64,000 nucleotides of DNA from Butyricimonas sp. Marseille-P3923 (GCF_900184685.1 NZ_FXXL01000006.1:372001-436000), one strand, 5' to 3'; counted from the stretch's first letter, positions 16,950 through 27,441 are shown. The notes: generated by a model from the letters alone, not told the origin. A program made the numbers and translations.

Positions 16950-18092
16950 ATGGAGAAACTGGAAAAATATATCAAAATGTGCCGCTTGGCTATCAAACGA
17001 CGACTTACTCAAACCGACAAACAAGAAGAGGAAAAGTTGGACGCTTGGCTACGGGAGAGCGAGGAAAATCGTGAACTTTACCATTCAACCAATTATATCG
17101 ATCTGGCAGAACTCAACGATTATTACTCTAAAACAGACGTAGAATATCAATTATCTCGCTTTCACAAAGGCCGTAAACGTACTACACGTTCCATTGTTTG
17201 GCGTTGGAGTGCGGCAGCAGCCATCCTTCTGGTGGGAGGTTTATCATTATACATGATGAACAAGACGGAACCGGTCATGATTTCGTCCATGAAACCACTC
17301 CCCGCGGGGGTGAGCCTCGTGTTGTCGGACGGACGTCAAGTTGACCTCTCGACACCCTATCACCCCGACACCGTCGAGATGGGAACAGCCATCGCCAATA
17401 TACAGCAAAATACACTCATTTATACCCCATCCGACACGTCACGTGAAGTCAAGTTCAATACATTGATCGTTCCCAGGGGAACCTCTTTTCACCTTGTATT
17501 GAGTGACGGCACACGGGTATGGCTGAATGCCGACAGTAAAATCACGTACCCGGTTGCTTTCACCGGTAACACGCGGGAGGTGCGTTTAGAGGGAGAAGCT
17601 TTTTTTGACGTGAAAAAGAACGGGCAGGCACCCTTCACCGTAAATACCGACCGACTGAAAGTGCGTGTACTAGGCACGAAGTTTAACGTGAATACCTTCG
17701 CCGATGCCGGCTATGTTTCGGCAGCTTTGGTGGAAGGTGCGGTAGAAGTCTCCGGAATGACAGGAGAGCCTTGTCGACTGGTACCGGGACAAGTGGCAAT
17801 GATCGACACGATCGGTAAAATCCGAATCACGAATACAGAACTAAAAGCCTATACCGCATGGATCGATGATATGTTCTGTTTCAGAAACGCTCCCCTGTCG
17901 GAAATTCTGAAACAAGTAGAACGTTACTATAACGTGAAAGTCATTTATGACGCGGGGTACCGGGAAGAATATTACACGGGTGATATCTATCGTAACAAAC
18001 CGTTACAAACTTTGTTGGATGTACTGGAGATGACCATTCCCGTGAAATTTGAATTGCTTGATCAAGTTGTACATATAAGAAGGAAAGGATAG
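16950..18092 (+). CDS. FecR-family anti-sigma factor (locus 2)
   Basis: About 380 residues from the ATG at 16950, chosen because the extra 18 residues of the longer frame (from 16896) are unlike the family and the MEKLEKYIKM start matches FecR N-termini. Transmembrane helix about 84-103, periplasmic FecR domain about 155-265 (VLSDGTRVWLNADSKITYP), C-terminal DUF4974 domain about 300-380. Partner of the upstream sigma factor and of the STN domain of the SusC that follows after 95 bp. Confidence 0.92.
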   Translation: MEKLEKYIKMCRLAIKRRLTQTDKQEEEKLDAWLRESEENRELYHSTNYIDLAELNDYYSKTDVEYQLSRFHKGRKRTTRSIVWRWSAAAAILLVGGLSLYMMNKTEPVMISSMKPLPAGVSLVLSDGRQVDLSTPYHPDTVEMGTAIANIQQNTLIYTPSDTSREVKFNTLIVPRGTSFHLVLSDGTRVWLNADSKITYPVAFTGNTREVRLEGEAFFDVKKNGQAPFTVNTDRLKVRVLGTKFNVNTFADAGYVSAALVEGAVEVSGMTGEPCRLVPGQVAMIDTIGKIRITNTELKAYTAWIDDMFCFRNAPLSEILKQVERYYNVKVIYDAGYREEYYTGDIYRNKPLQTLLDVLEMTIPVKFELLDQVVHIRRKG

Positions 18093-18187
18093 GTCGGTTG
18101 CAGACTAAATCCGTGAGGAAAAAATGTCTAACGCAAAAAGAAGAAAAAGAAGAATACAAACATTACTAAACCTTTATTGACAAAGAA

Positions 18188-21100
18188 ATGAACAAATTGG
18201 TAAGTCTGTTTTTTCTGGTGTCGGTGACACTGGGATTAACTTCTCTACCCTCTACGGTAACGGCTCAGGCGCAAAAAATCACACTAAACGTGAGGCATGT
18301 GAAGCTGGTCACAGTTTTGGAGGAGATACAAAAACAATCCGGTATTAATTTCATTTACAATGAAAAAATCATCAGCGAGGTGAACGACATCACGCTGGAC
18401 GTGAAAGACGCCCCGATCGATACCGTGATGACACGTGTACTCAAAGGGACAAATTTACAATATGAAATTCACGAGAAGATTATTGTCATCACCGAAAAGC
18501 CCGTTAGGGAAAAAGACTCCCGTAAGATAAGCGGAATTGTCCGGGACGAGAAAGGGGAAGTGTTACCGGGTGTAACCGTACTGGTGAAAGGAACCAGCGT
18601 GGGAACCGCCACGGATATTAACGGACGGTTCACCATCAATGTCCCCGAAGGAATCAAACAACTGCAATTTACCTTTATCGGTATGGCATCTCTGGATGCT
18701 GACATCCCGACGGACGGGAAAGAGATGCAGATCGCACTGCAACCTCAAGCCGACCAGTTGGATGAAGTCGTGGTGACCGGATTCCAGACAACCACAAGAC
18801 GGAAAGCCACGGGATCAGTGGCAGTGGTACCCATGGAAGTTTTCGCCAATAAAGCTCAACCGACAGTAGACCAGTTACTGCAAGGGCAAGTCGCTGGAGT
18901 CAGCGTGCAGGCGTTGTCGGGACGTCCGGGTGAATCGGCCAAAATACGTATCCGGGGTACCAGCAGTCTGACAGGCGACGCCGAACCCTTGTGGGTAATA
19001 GACGGGGTACCGATGCAACGCAACGTACCCAAGATTAACTCGGGACAAATCAAATCCGGTGATTTTAATGACATTTTCGTGAATGGTGTCGGGATGATTA
19101 ACCCGAACGACATTGCAAGCATCACTATATTGAAAGATGCTTCTGCAACCGCTATCTACGGTTCCCGAGCAGCAGGCGGGGTTATCGTGGTTACAACGAA
19201 AAAAGGACAAATCGGGAAAATGACCGTGAATTATTCGGCAAACGTATCCATCGGACTGAAACCTCAACGAAGTGTAAAACTGATGAACTCTGCCCAAAAA
19301 TTAGCTTGGGAACAAGAGTTATGGGATGAATTCAGTGCACCGGGATACTCCCAGCCGAACACGTATTATCCCGTCGTCGGTATCGTCGGTATGATGCGGG
19401 CAGGCAAATTGATGGAGAAGGACGGGCAATTAGCTTTACTGGAAACCGGAGGAACAGCCTTAACCACGGAACAACAGGATGAATATATAAAAAAATTATC
19501 CGGTCACACGACAGATTGGTTCAATGAGTTATTCCGTAATTCAGTGTCCACGAACCATCACCTCTCTCTGTCCGGAGGTAGCGCAACGAATACTTACTAC
19601 GTGGCTTTAGCCTACACGAAAGACAACGGGTTGATAAAAGTAAACGACTATGACCGGTACAACCTAACTTCCAACCTAACGCTGACACCCAACGAACGGG
19701 TGAAGGTAGAGTTCGGTTTTGACTTGTCCAAGCGACATTCCAATGATTACCCGAGAAAGTTAGACCCGTTCACGTACGCTTACTATGCCAACCCGTACGA
19801 AACTCCCTATAACGAAGACGGCAGTTATCGTCCGGATTTCACTTACTATTCCCTAGCAGCGGCGAACGGTTATCCCGATAAAGACAAACTCTTGCCCCCG
19901 GACGGATTCAATATCATGCGTGAAATGAATGAAAATTCAACCAAGGCGGACAACGTGTCCACGGGCTTACGGGTCGGTTTCGACTACGATATATTGAAAC
20001 AATTGAAATTCTCGGGCTTAGCATCTTTCGCGTTCACGAATAACAAAACGGACGATATTTACGGGGAGAATACGATGACGGCATTCAATGACCGCTTGGA
20101 TTTTGATAAATCAACCACGAGGACGTATGGTTCGATCACACAGACCTCGTCCAACAACGAGAGTTATAGCGTGCGGGGATTCTTGACTTACGCGGACGTG
20201 TTCAACGACATTCATCGTCTCTCGTTGCTGGGAGGGGCCGAGTTACGCGCAGAAAAAACGAAGAGTATCTTCGAGAAAAGATACGGGTACGATGCCGTAA
20301 CGGGCAACTCCGCTATGCCTTACCCGGATAATATCACCCCCCAATCCATGGCGGCTATCATGGATGATTTATCCGGACAGGAAATTTCGGAAAATCGTTT
20401 TGCCTCTTTTTTCGCATCGCTGGATTATTACTTGATGGAGAGGTATATTTTCAGTGCCTCTTTCCGGACGGATGGTTCCAATCATTTCGGTAGTGACGAG
20501 CAATTCAATCCGACTTGGTCTGTCGGGGCATCCTGGCATCTCGGGGAGGAGCGTTTCATGGAGCCTCTGAAGACGTTTCTGGATTACCTGACTCTGCGTG
20601 TGGCAATGGGATACACGGGAAACGTGAATCCTTACACCAGCCCGCAACTGATTATGACATACACGGGAAAATACAGAACTACCGACAATAATGACAGGTA
20701 CCGTATCGGTAACGTATACGTGGCTCCCAACCCGAAACTACGTTGGGAAAAAACCAAAGATATGAAAATAGCGTTGGAATTCGGCGTGCTGAATGAACGA
20801 ATTACCGGTTTAGTGGAAGGATATTACCGATTGACAACAGATGCGGTAACGACCTCCCGGATTATTTCCAGCGTGGGGTTCACGTCGCAAAAGTATAATT
20901 CATCCAAAATCGAGAATAAAGGTATCGAGGCAACCCTAAAATTCGGCATTCTGGATAGTAAAGACTGGAAACTAACGCTATCCGCCAATTTCGCATGGAA
21001 CCAAAACAAGTTGAAACGGTTTAAAGATTTATCCGGTAAAATATCGGGAGGATACGATAATTATGAAGGCTACCCGATGGATGCAATCTTCACGGGCAAG

Positions 21101-21778
21101 CCTATCGGGATTGATCCCTATGACGGCGTGTACAAATTTGAACTCCGGCCGGATGCCGTGATTAACAAAGCCACGGATCTGAACGATCCGGATAATTACT
21201 TGTTCTACCGGGGAACTTCCACGGCACCGTACACGGGTGGTTTCAATTTGCGTTGTTCGTACCGGGGGATGACACTGAACGTGGGAGGTTCCTACGCACT
21301 AGATGCCAAGATATACAACAGCATGAAATCTCCCGCAACAGCAGAAAGTGCACGCCAAGGTACCGGGAACAATTCTTACCAGACTTATTACAGCGATTTG
21401 TACCGGAATCACTTGAACGTGGAGAAAGATATCACGAATCGATGGACAGAAGACCACACGACAGGGGTGAAGTATCCGCGGATTACCGATTATTACGGTG
21501 CTCCTTTGAACCTGAATTATTACAACCCGTTCTACACGGAAATAACGCGTGGAGTAATGATAGAGAATACTTCTTACTTGAGAGTTTCCAATATCAGTCT
21601 GGCATATCAGGTCCCACAAGACATTGTCCGTAAACTGCGATTATCTTCACTGAACGTGATGTTCACGCTGAATGATTTCTTCACGTTCACGAATTATAGC
21701 GGTATTGACCCGGAAACACCGGGAGCAACATATCCCAAGACTCGCTCGATTACTTTCGGGTTGAATTTAGGATTTTAA
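18188..21778 (+). CDS. SusC/RagA TonB-dependent receptor with STN domain (locus 2)
   Basis: 1196 residues. Signal peptide to about 27; STN domain about 30-100 for signalling through FecR; carboxypeptidase-regulatory-like domain about 113-185 (EVLPGVTVLVKGTSVGTATD); TonB-box-like DEVVVTGFQTTTRR; plug about 195-335 (PLWVIDGVPMQRN); barrel to the final Phe (GLNLGF). SusD follows after 18 bp. The locus ends in a zinc metalloprotease, so a proteinaceous ligand is my preferred guess. Confidence 0.95.
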   Translation: MNKLVSLFFLVSVTLGLTSLPSTVTAQAQKITLNVRHVKLVTVLEEIQKQSGINFIYNEKIISEVNDITLDVKDAPIDTVMTRVLKGTNLQYEIHEKIIVITEKPVREKDSRKISGIVRDEKGEVLPGVTVLVKGTSVGTATDINGRFTINVPEGIKQLQFTFIGMASLDADIPTDGKEMQIALQPQADQLDEVVVTGFQTTTRRKATGSVAVVPMEVFANKAQPTVDQLLQGQVAGVSVQALSGRPGESAKIRIRGTSSLTGDAEPLWVIDGVPMQRNVPKINSGQIKSGDFNDIFVNGVGMINPNDIASITILKDASATAIYGSRAAGGVIVVTTKKGQIGKMTVNYSANVSIGLKPQRSVKLMNSAQKLAWEQELWDEFSAPGYSQPNTYYPVVGIVGMMRAGKLMEKDGQLALLETGGTALTTEQQDEYIKKLSGHTTDWFNELFRNSVSTNHHLSLSGGSATNTYYVALAYTKDNGLIKVNDYDRYNLTSNLTLTPNERVKVEFGFDLSKRHSNDYPRKLDPFTYAYYANPYETPYNEDGSYRPDFTYYSLAAANGYPDKDKLLPPDGFNIMREMNENSTKADNVSTGLRVGFDYDILKQLKFSGLASFAFTNNKTDDIYGENTMTAFNDRLDFDKSTTRTYGSITQTSSNNESYSVRGFLTYADVFNDIHRLSLLGGAELRAEKTKSIFEKRYGYDAVTGNSAMPYPDNITPQSMAAIMDDLSGQEISENRFASFFASLDYYLMERYIFSASFRTDGSNHFGSDEQFNPTWSVGASWHLGEERFMEPLKTFLDYLTLRVAMGYTGNVNPYTSPQLIMTYTGKYRTTDNNDRYRIGNVYVAPNPKLRWEKTKDMKIALEFGVLNERITGLVEGYYRLTTDAVTTSRIISSVGFTSQKYNSSKIENKGIEATLKFGILDSKDWKLTLSANFAWNQNKLKRFKDLSGKISGGYDNYEGYPMDAIFTGKPIGIDPYDGVYKFELRPDAVINKATDLNDPDNYLFYRGTSTAPYTGGFNLRCSYRGMTLNVGGSYALDAKIYNSMKSPATAESARQGTGNNSYQTYYSDLYRNHLNVEKDITNRWTEDHTTGVKYPRITDYYGAPLNLNYYNPFYTEITRGVMIENTSYLRVSNISLAYQVPQDIVRKLRLSSLNVMFTLNDFFTFTNYSGIDPETPGATYPKTRSITFGLNLGF

Positions 21779-21796
21779 TTTATAAATCATAGAACC

Positions 21797-23182
21797 ATGA
21801 AAAATATATTCTACATACTGGTACTAGTCGTCAGCGTTTGCACTTCCTGCAAAGAGTACTTGGACGTAAAACCGAAAGGACAGACGATTCCCGAGACTGC
21901 CGAGGAATTCTCTGCCATGTTGCAATACCATCTCGACCGCATTGATTACGAAGACGTGGGGGATTACGAGATTATGGGAGATGCCGTGACTGTTTTGTAT
22001 TACGAGTTTTTCTCCGACAATCTGGACGCCAGTCTAACGTTTTACCCGGACGGAGAACGCTCTCCGGTGTATATCGGGAGTAAAATCAACACTTTTCAAG
22101 ACAAATACGAGGATTTGTACAAGGTGATCGGAGATTGTAATATTATTATTGATAATTTGGATGAAAAGGAAACCGAACTGGGAAAGAAAGTACTGGCGAC
22201 GGCTTATGCCTTGCGCGGGGTTTGTTACTACAATCTTTTGCGCCTGTTCTGCGAGCCTTATGACAAGCCGAGAGAACAAGAGATGCTAGGATTGTCAATC
22301 GTGGATCGCTTTGACGTGGAAGCAAGACCTATCCGGAATAACATGAAAGAATCAATTGATTTTATTGAAAAGACCTTGAAGGATGCCATTGCATTCAAGC
22401 AAACAGACCGGACTTTCCGCTTCACCGAGGATGTGGCAAAAGCTTATCTAGCAAAACTCTATTTATGGGTACAGAAGTGGGACGAAGCGATTGCCGTGTC
22501 GGAAGAGATTCTGGAGAAATACCCGTTACTGGAGGGAGCCGCTTACACGGATATGATTCAAGCGCGTTATGACCAAAAGGGAAGCGTGATCTTGAAATCA
22601 TACGTTTATGGCCCGCGGGGAGATTGGAGTTACGGGTTATCCGTGGCTGAGGCAAAAGTACGTCCGGTGAGTGAGGAGCTTGTAAATCTTTTCGTTGAAA
22701 AAGAGAATGATGTTAGATACGGGTTGTCATTTGACAAGAAGAGGTTGAACGTGAAACGGATATGTTCCTGCGTACGTAGTGACGAGATGTGCTTGATCAT
22801 CGCAGAAAGTTACGCACATAAAGGGGATGTGACAAATGCCTTGAAATACTTGAATTTACTACGTTCGAAACGAATAGCAAATTACGTCCCCTACACGGAA
22901 AGCAATCTACCTGTTGTGGACGCAACAGCCCTGATTAAAGTCGATGCCACGGGCAAAACCTTGACACCCCTGATCGCCACTATCTTGAACGAACGACGGA
23001 AAGAGCTTTACATGGAAGCCGACCGCTGGTTTGAATTGAAACGCAACGGAAGACCCGAGTTTTGGGTGGCAGCTAACGGATCAAAATACGAAACGCTCAA
23101 GTATTTCTACACAGCCCCCCTCCCGAAAGAAGATATCGACTTCGGGGCGGGAATTATTCAAAATGAAGGATACACGGAATAG
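21797..23182 (+). CDS. SusD/RagB surface lipoprotein (locus 2)
   Basis: 461 residues, lipobox VCTSC with Cys about 18. Helical SusD fold: ATAYALRGVCYYNLLRLFCEPY near 135-155 is the conserved N-terminal TPR segment, VAKAYLAKLYLWVQKWDEAI near 215, and ILNERRKELYMEADRWFELKRNG near 395-420 is the family C-terminal signature. Partner of the SusC encoded just upstream. Confidence 0.94.
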   Translation: MKNIFYILVLVVSVCTSCKEYLDVKPKGQTIPETAEEFSAMLQYHLDRIDYEDVGDYEIMGDAVTVLYYEFFSDNLDASLTFYPDGERSPVYIGSKINTFQDKYEDLYKVIGDCNIIIDNLDEKETELGKKVLATAYALRGVCYYNLLRLFCEPYDKPREQEMLGLSIVDRFDVEARPIRNNMKESIDFIEKTLKDAIAFKQTDRTFRFTEDVAKAYLAKLYLWVQKWDEAIAVSEEILEKYPLLEGAAYTDMIQARYDQKGSVILKSYVYGPRGDWSYGLSVAEAKVRPVSEELVNLFVEKENDVRYGLSFDKKRLNVKRICSCVRSDEMCLIIAESYAHKGDVTNALKYLNLLRSKRIANYVPYTESNLPVVDATALIKVDATGKTLTPLIATILNERRKELYMEADRWFELKRNGRPEFWVAANGSKYETLKYFYTAPLPKEDIDFGAGIIQNEGYTE

Positions 23183-23206
23183 TTTAACTGTTAAAACGAC
23201 AAGATC

Positions 23207-23401
23207 ATGAAAAAGATAGGATATTTATTTGTAAGCGGCTTTTTGCTGGCACTATGCGGATGTGGGGACGTGGATGAAGTCCCCCCGAAGACCAATAATT
23301 TGACCACGAATTACCTTGTTCCGAAACCCAAGTTATTAACGGCGGAAGAAAGGGAAGCGATAAGTGAACGGATTGCCCGGTATAACGAAGCGATCAAGTA
23401 A
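23207..23401 (+). CDS. Very small lipoprotein, unknown function (locus 2)
   Basis: 64 residues. Signal of about 16 residues with a Cys-rich lipobox region (LALCGCG; Cys 17 or 19). The mature part is only about 45 residues, with Pro/Lys-rich sequence then a short helix (TAEEREAISERIARYNEAIK). 24 bp after susD and 27 bp before the next gene, same strand, so co-transcribed. Could be a small auxiliary subunit of the SusCD complex; I do not recognise it. Confidence 0.7.
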   Translation: MKKIGYLFVSGFLLALCGCGDVDEVPPKTNNLTTNYLVPKPKLLTAEEREAISERIARYNEAIK

Positions 23402-23428
23402 AAAGTATTAAACGATAAAACAAGAGTT

Positions 23429-24679
23429 ATGAAACATAAGTTATTTTTACTCGTGTTATGGGCAATAGCTTGTTTAAGTTCAGCTTGTAGCGATGACGAT
23501 AACGACAGAGCAACCTTGTCGTTCGGACGGGCGTATTACGTGCTGCAAGCCCAAGCGAACTTGGAAGTAGACCTGCGAGCCAGTAGCCCCGTAGAGAACG
23601 CACTCACGGTGAAGATAAACGTGAGCGGTTCTGCCGTGGAAGGAGAAGATTACAGTATCTCCGCCAAAGAATTCGTATTCCAGCCGGGAGAGGATATTGC
23701 GAAAATCACCATTATACCCTTGAATAATTATACCGAGGAACGAGAAATTAAATTGTCCGTGGAACCGGTAACCGGTTTTTCCCTGTGGAATAACAAAAGT
23801 ACCATCATTCCCATAGAGCCAAAGGAAGTTCTGATATGTTCATTCTCGAAGAGCTGGGTCGAATTGGAAGCCATGTACAAGGCCGGTGTTGAAGTAAAAG
23901 GATCTGTTAGCGGAAAATTCAATTCCATTGTTGATTTGCATTTGCCATTTGAAATCGTGGCAGACGGAACAACCGCCATTGAAGGCAAGCATTACACGAT
24001 AGAAGGCGACGCACGAGAATTCGTGATTCCTGCCGGGAAAAATAAGGCAGAGATTCAGTTGAATTTCCTTGAACGGGAAATCGGGAAGGACAAGATTACG
24101 TTTAGACTGATATTACCGGATGATACCTACCGCTACGGGAATTATGCCGATATGCAGGTACAAATTGTTGGTCCTCTGTCTTTTGAAAAGTTAGCCGGGA
24201 AATGGGAATATAAAACGTTCGCCAGTGAAACGGCTATTCGTGATATATTGGGTACCGACCCCGACTTCGCAACAGACCTTGATGAATTGCCAACCGCCAA
24301 TTCCTCTGCCGGAACAATCGAATTTATCGAAGGAGCGGAAGAAGGTAAGGGACAAATGATATCCAACCTAACCGGAGATCTTGCCAATTATTTCCGAAAT
24401 TGTGAGATCGAGTTCTCGGATCCCGAGTACCGTTATTTAGGAGATTTGAATACCAGCGCATGGGTATCGAATGCCTATTTCGATCCGGTAAATGCTTATT
24501 TTTCGGCATCAGCATCAGATGAAAGAAGTGCAAAAGTCGGGTTAAGATTATTAGACGGAGGGGAAACCTTGGAAGTTCGCATCGAAGACTGCGAACCGCA
24601 AGATTTCTTACAACTTATTTTCATGTTTGAAATGCAGGAACTGACACCTATCGTATTCCACTTCACCCGGATTGAATAG
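23429..24679 (+). CDS. Surface lipoprotein with Calx-beta-like repeats (locus 2)
   Basis: 416 residues, lipobox LSSAC with Cys about 20. Two beta-sandwich repeats at about 27-135 and 140-250, each with a segment of the type VEGEDYSI...FVFQPGEDIAKITI and IEGKHYTI...FVIPAGKNKAEIQL, as in Calx-beta and DUF1735-like surface proteins. The C-terminal part, about 255-416, is a lipocalin-like beta domain by pattern (LAGKWEYKTF). Likely a surface accessory binding protein. Followed by a long hairpin that may end the transcript. Confidence 0.75.
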   Translation: MKHKLFLLVLWAIACLSSACSDDDNDRATLSFGRAYYVLQAQANLEVDLRASSPVENALTVKINVSGSAVEGEDYSISAKEFVFQPGEDIAKITIIPLNNYTEEREIKLSVEPVTGFSLWNNKSTIIPIEPKEVLICSFSKSWVELEAMYKAGVEVKGSVSGKFNSIVDLHLPFEIVADGTTAIEGKHYTIEGDAREFVIPAGKNKAEIQLNFLEREIGKDKITFRLILPDDTYRYGNYADMQVQIVGPLSFEKLAGKWEYKTFASETAIRDILGTDPDFATDLDELPTANSSAGTIEFIEGAEEGKGQMISNLTGDLANYFRNCEIEFSDPEYRYLGDLNTSAWVSNAYFDPVNAYFSASASDERSAKVGLRLLDGGETLEVRIEDCEPQDFLQLIFMFEMQELTPIVFHFTRIE

Positions 24680-24712
24680 GAGCATGGCATATTTTTAATT
24701 ATAAATGAATAA

Positions 24713-24803
24713 GGGTGTGTCGGAAGTAGACTTTTTCTACAGAAACTCCTGTGGCGGCAAATCCGGAAGAGAGTTTTGATATCTACTTTCGACACCCCTT
24801 TTT
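24713..24803 (+). terminator. Long 90-nt hairpin with T-tract before the metalloprotease gene
   Basis: Arms 24713-24730 and 24782-24797 pair over 16 bp with a 2-nt bulge and one G-T wobble (GGGTGT..CGGAAGTAGA against TCTACTTTCGACACCC). An inner AAACTC/GAGTTT stem lies inside the 50-nt loop. TTTTT follows at 24799-24803. It could end or attenuate the susCD transcript. The inverted ends also resemble a MITE, but I see no target-site duplication. Confidence 0.6.
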
Positions 24804-24821
24804 AACTTTAAATATTATTGC

Positions 24822-27431
24822 ATGAGAAAGTATTGTATGTTAATTGTAAGCCTGTTGATGATTTATCCTTTCACGGAGGTGAGCGCAACAAGCAGGAAGA
24901 AGAAAGAAAAAGAACAAAAAGAAGTAGTAAAAACCAGTAAATATGACAAACTGGTACAGAAAGCCGGGCGCGTAACGGCAAAAGGAGATTTTATCTCCTT
25001 GCATAAGGTAGGGGGAAAACTCTATATCGAGTTACCCGTAGTGTATCTTGGACGGGATATGTTACTGGCCTCCACGTTAACCAGTGCCAGCGACAACCTG
25101 CTTTGTGAGGTCGGTTACAAGCCGGAAGACCCGCTGCACGTGAAATTTACGCGAACAGACAGCTCTATCTACCTGAGGAGGGTTAATACCAAGGCAACCT
25201 ATAATGAGCGGGAAGAGGGGATGAAGATCGCGTTGGAGCGGAGTCTTACCGATCCGGTATTGAAAAGATTTAAAATCGAAACGTATAATAACGACAGCAC
25301 CGCCGTGGTGTTCGACGTGACGGATTTCTTTGCCCGCCATAATGATATGTTACCCTCTTTACCCAAGAGTTACGGTGGATTTATCTCTATCAAATCCAGT
25401 CCTAACAGCGAGGGAGAAGCCCTGCGGGAAATCAAAGCTTTCGAGGATAACGCCACGATAAAGACGGACTTAGCCTACAAGGTGACCATGACGGTATTCG
25501 GTATTTTCACGATACGCGCGGACGAGCCCACGAGTATACAAGTTACCCGTACCCTGCTATTGTTGCCGGAAGAGAAAATGCGTCCCCGTATCGCCGATAC
25601 CCGTATCGGGATATTCCTGACAGACAAACAACATTTCTCGACGGAACAAGACGAAGTGGGGATTTATTCCATGATCCACCGCTGGCGATTGGAACCGAAA
25701 GATGCTGAAGCGTATGCACGGGGAGAATTGGTTGAACCCGTGAAACCGATCGTGTTTTACGTGGATGACGCGTTTCCCGAATTGTGGAAACAACCGATAA
25801 AGGAAGGAACGGAACGCTGGAATAAGGCTTTCGAGAAAATCGGGTTCAAGAACGCAGTGCGGGCATTGGACTTCCCGAAAGATGACCCGAATTTCGATCC
25901 GGATAACTTGAAATATTCCTGTATCCGGTATATACCGTCAACCACAGCCAATGCCATGGGCCCCTCGTGGATAGACCCGGCAACCGGAGAGATCGTGAAC
26001 GCATCGGTACTGGTGTACAACAACGTGATTCAATTGATCAACCAATGGCGTTTTATCCAGACAGCACAAATAGACCCGTCCGTACGCGACAAGAAGATGC
26101 CGGATGAGATCGTGAAAGAGTCTATCGCTTACGTGGTAGCACACGAGGTGGGACACTGCCTCGGGTTCATGCACAACATGGCCGCATCGGCTGCCTATCC
26201 GGTGGACTCGTTGCGTTCCGTCACGTTCACGCAAAAATACGGGACCACTCCTTCCATCATGGACTACGCGCGTTACAATTACGTGGCACAACCGGGGGAT
26301 AAAGGCGTGAAACTTACACCTCCCGACTTGGGAATTTATGACGAATTCCTAATCCGCTGGGCATACCAACCGATACCGGAAGCCCGCACGGCACAGGAGG
26401 AAGTCCCCGTACTCGAATCATGGCTCGACGAGAAAGCCGGAGACCCGTGCTACCGTTACGGACGGCAACAATTACTGGAACGCTATGACCCGAGTGCTAT
26501 CGAGGAAGATTTGGGTGATGACCCGATGAAGGCGGGAGATTACGGCATCCGTAACCTGAAATATATTTTATCCCACATGGACGAGTGGATCGCGGATGAC
26601 CCGGACGGCTCGCACAAGCAACAATTGTTGGAACAGTTGATGGAACAATATTACCGGTATATCACGAACGTGATGTATAACGTGGGTGGTATTTACTTGA
26701 CTGACGTAAAAGAGGGAACCCCGGGTGACCGTTACCGTTCCGTGCCGAAAGAGGTGCAAAAAGCTTCTTTACAATGGGCGTTGAAACAATTCCGGGATTG
26801 CGACTGGCTGTACAATAAACCGTTGAGCAAGAAGTTGACCCTTCGGATCAGCGAGGCGGATGTCGTAAGATCGGTGCTTGCTCAAAGTCTGCTGTCCTCT
26901 TATCAACGGGTAATTCTTTCTGCCCACGTGTCGGACGATCCTTACACGTTGAAAGCGTATTTCGACGACTTGTATAACGGGATATGGGAAAATACCATCC
27001 GGGGGAAGGCGTTGACGAACGGGGATAAATTGCTGCAAACGAACTCTATCGTGATGATCAATGATGTTGTCGGGAATAGCATGAAAAAGAAAGGGAAATT
27101 TTTCCTGACCTCTCTGGACGAGTTGAAGAACTATGGGCTGGACGAATCGGGTATGGTTCGGAAATTCTACAAAACGTTGAAGTCTATGGAACAGGAGTAC
27201 GGGGACAGCTTCGTTGCCGAACAGCTACGCCTGCACGGCATTGGTTATGGCTATAACTGGCAAGACGAGGTGGATGTAGAAGCGATTGACAATTCCAAGC
27301 AGTATTTGTTTACCATGGCAAATAAAGTGAAAACGCTACTTGAAAGTAAAATCCCCACATCGACAGGAGAAACACGGGAACATTACCGGATGTTGTTGTT
27401 CTCTCTGAACAGAGCATTAGAGGGGAAATAA
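24822..27431 (+). CDS. Zinc-dependent metalloprotease (DUF5117/DUF4953 type)
   Basis: 869 residues with an N-terminal signal (about 1-22) and a Lys-rich segment behind it. The N-terminal DUF5117-like beta region is about 60-300. The catalytic metzincin-like domain has HEVGHCLGFMH at residues 441-451 (HExxHxxGxxH, three His zinc ligands, Glu base) and a Met-turn SIMDYARYNY with Met about 480. The C-terminal DUF4953-like part runs to the end. Exported protease, predicted periplasmic or surface. It follows SusCD locus 2 on the same strand behind a long hairpin, suggesting degradation of a protein or peptide ligand. Substrate unknown. Confidence 0.92.
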   Translation: MRKYCMLIVSLLMIYPFTEVSATSRKKKEKEQKEVVKTSKYDKLVQKAGRVTAKGDFISLHKVGGKLYIELPVVYLGRDMLLASTLTSASDNLLCEVGYKPEDPLHVKFTRTDSSIYLRRVNTKATYNEREEGMKIALERSLTDPVLKRFKIETYNNDSTAVVFDVTDFFARHNDMLPSLPKSYGGFISIKSSPNSEGEALREIKAFEDNATIKTDLAYKVTMTVFGIFTIRADEPTSIQVTRTLLLLPEEKMRPRIADTRIGIFLTDKQHFSTEQDEVGIYSMIHRWRLEPKDAEAYARGELVEPVKPIVFYVDDAFPELWKQPIKEGTERWNKAFEKIGFKNAVRALDFPKDDPNFDPDNLKYSCIRYIPSTTANAMGPSWIDPATGEIVNASVLVYNNVIQLINQWRFIQTAQIDPSVRDKKMPDEIVKESIAYVVAHEVGHCLGFMHNMAASAAYPVDSLRSVTFTQKYGTTPSIMDYARYNYVAQPGDKGVKLTPPDLGIYDEFLIRWAYQPIPEARTAQEEVPVLESWLDEKAGDPCYRYGRQQLLERYDPSAIEEDLGDDPMKAGDYGIRNLKYILSHMDEWIADDPDGSHKQQLLEQLMEQYYRYITNVMYNVGGIYLTDVKEGTPGDRYRSVPKEVQKASLQWALKQFRDCDWLYNKPLSKKLTLRISEADVVRSVLAQSLLSSYQRVILSAHVSDDPYTLKAYFDDLYNGIWENTIRGKALTNGDKLLQTNSIVMINDVVGNSMKKKGKFFLTSLDELKNYGLDESGMVRKFYKTLKSMEQEYGDSFVAEQLRLHGIGYGYNWQDEVDVEAIDNSKQYLFTMANKVKTLLESKIPTSTGETREHYRMLLFSLNRALEGK

Positions 27432-27441
27432 AAAACAGATT

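Noticed and set aside
24713-24803. Complete insertion sequence
   Set aside because: The element is about 90 nt, has no transposase and no visible target-site duplication.
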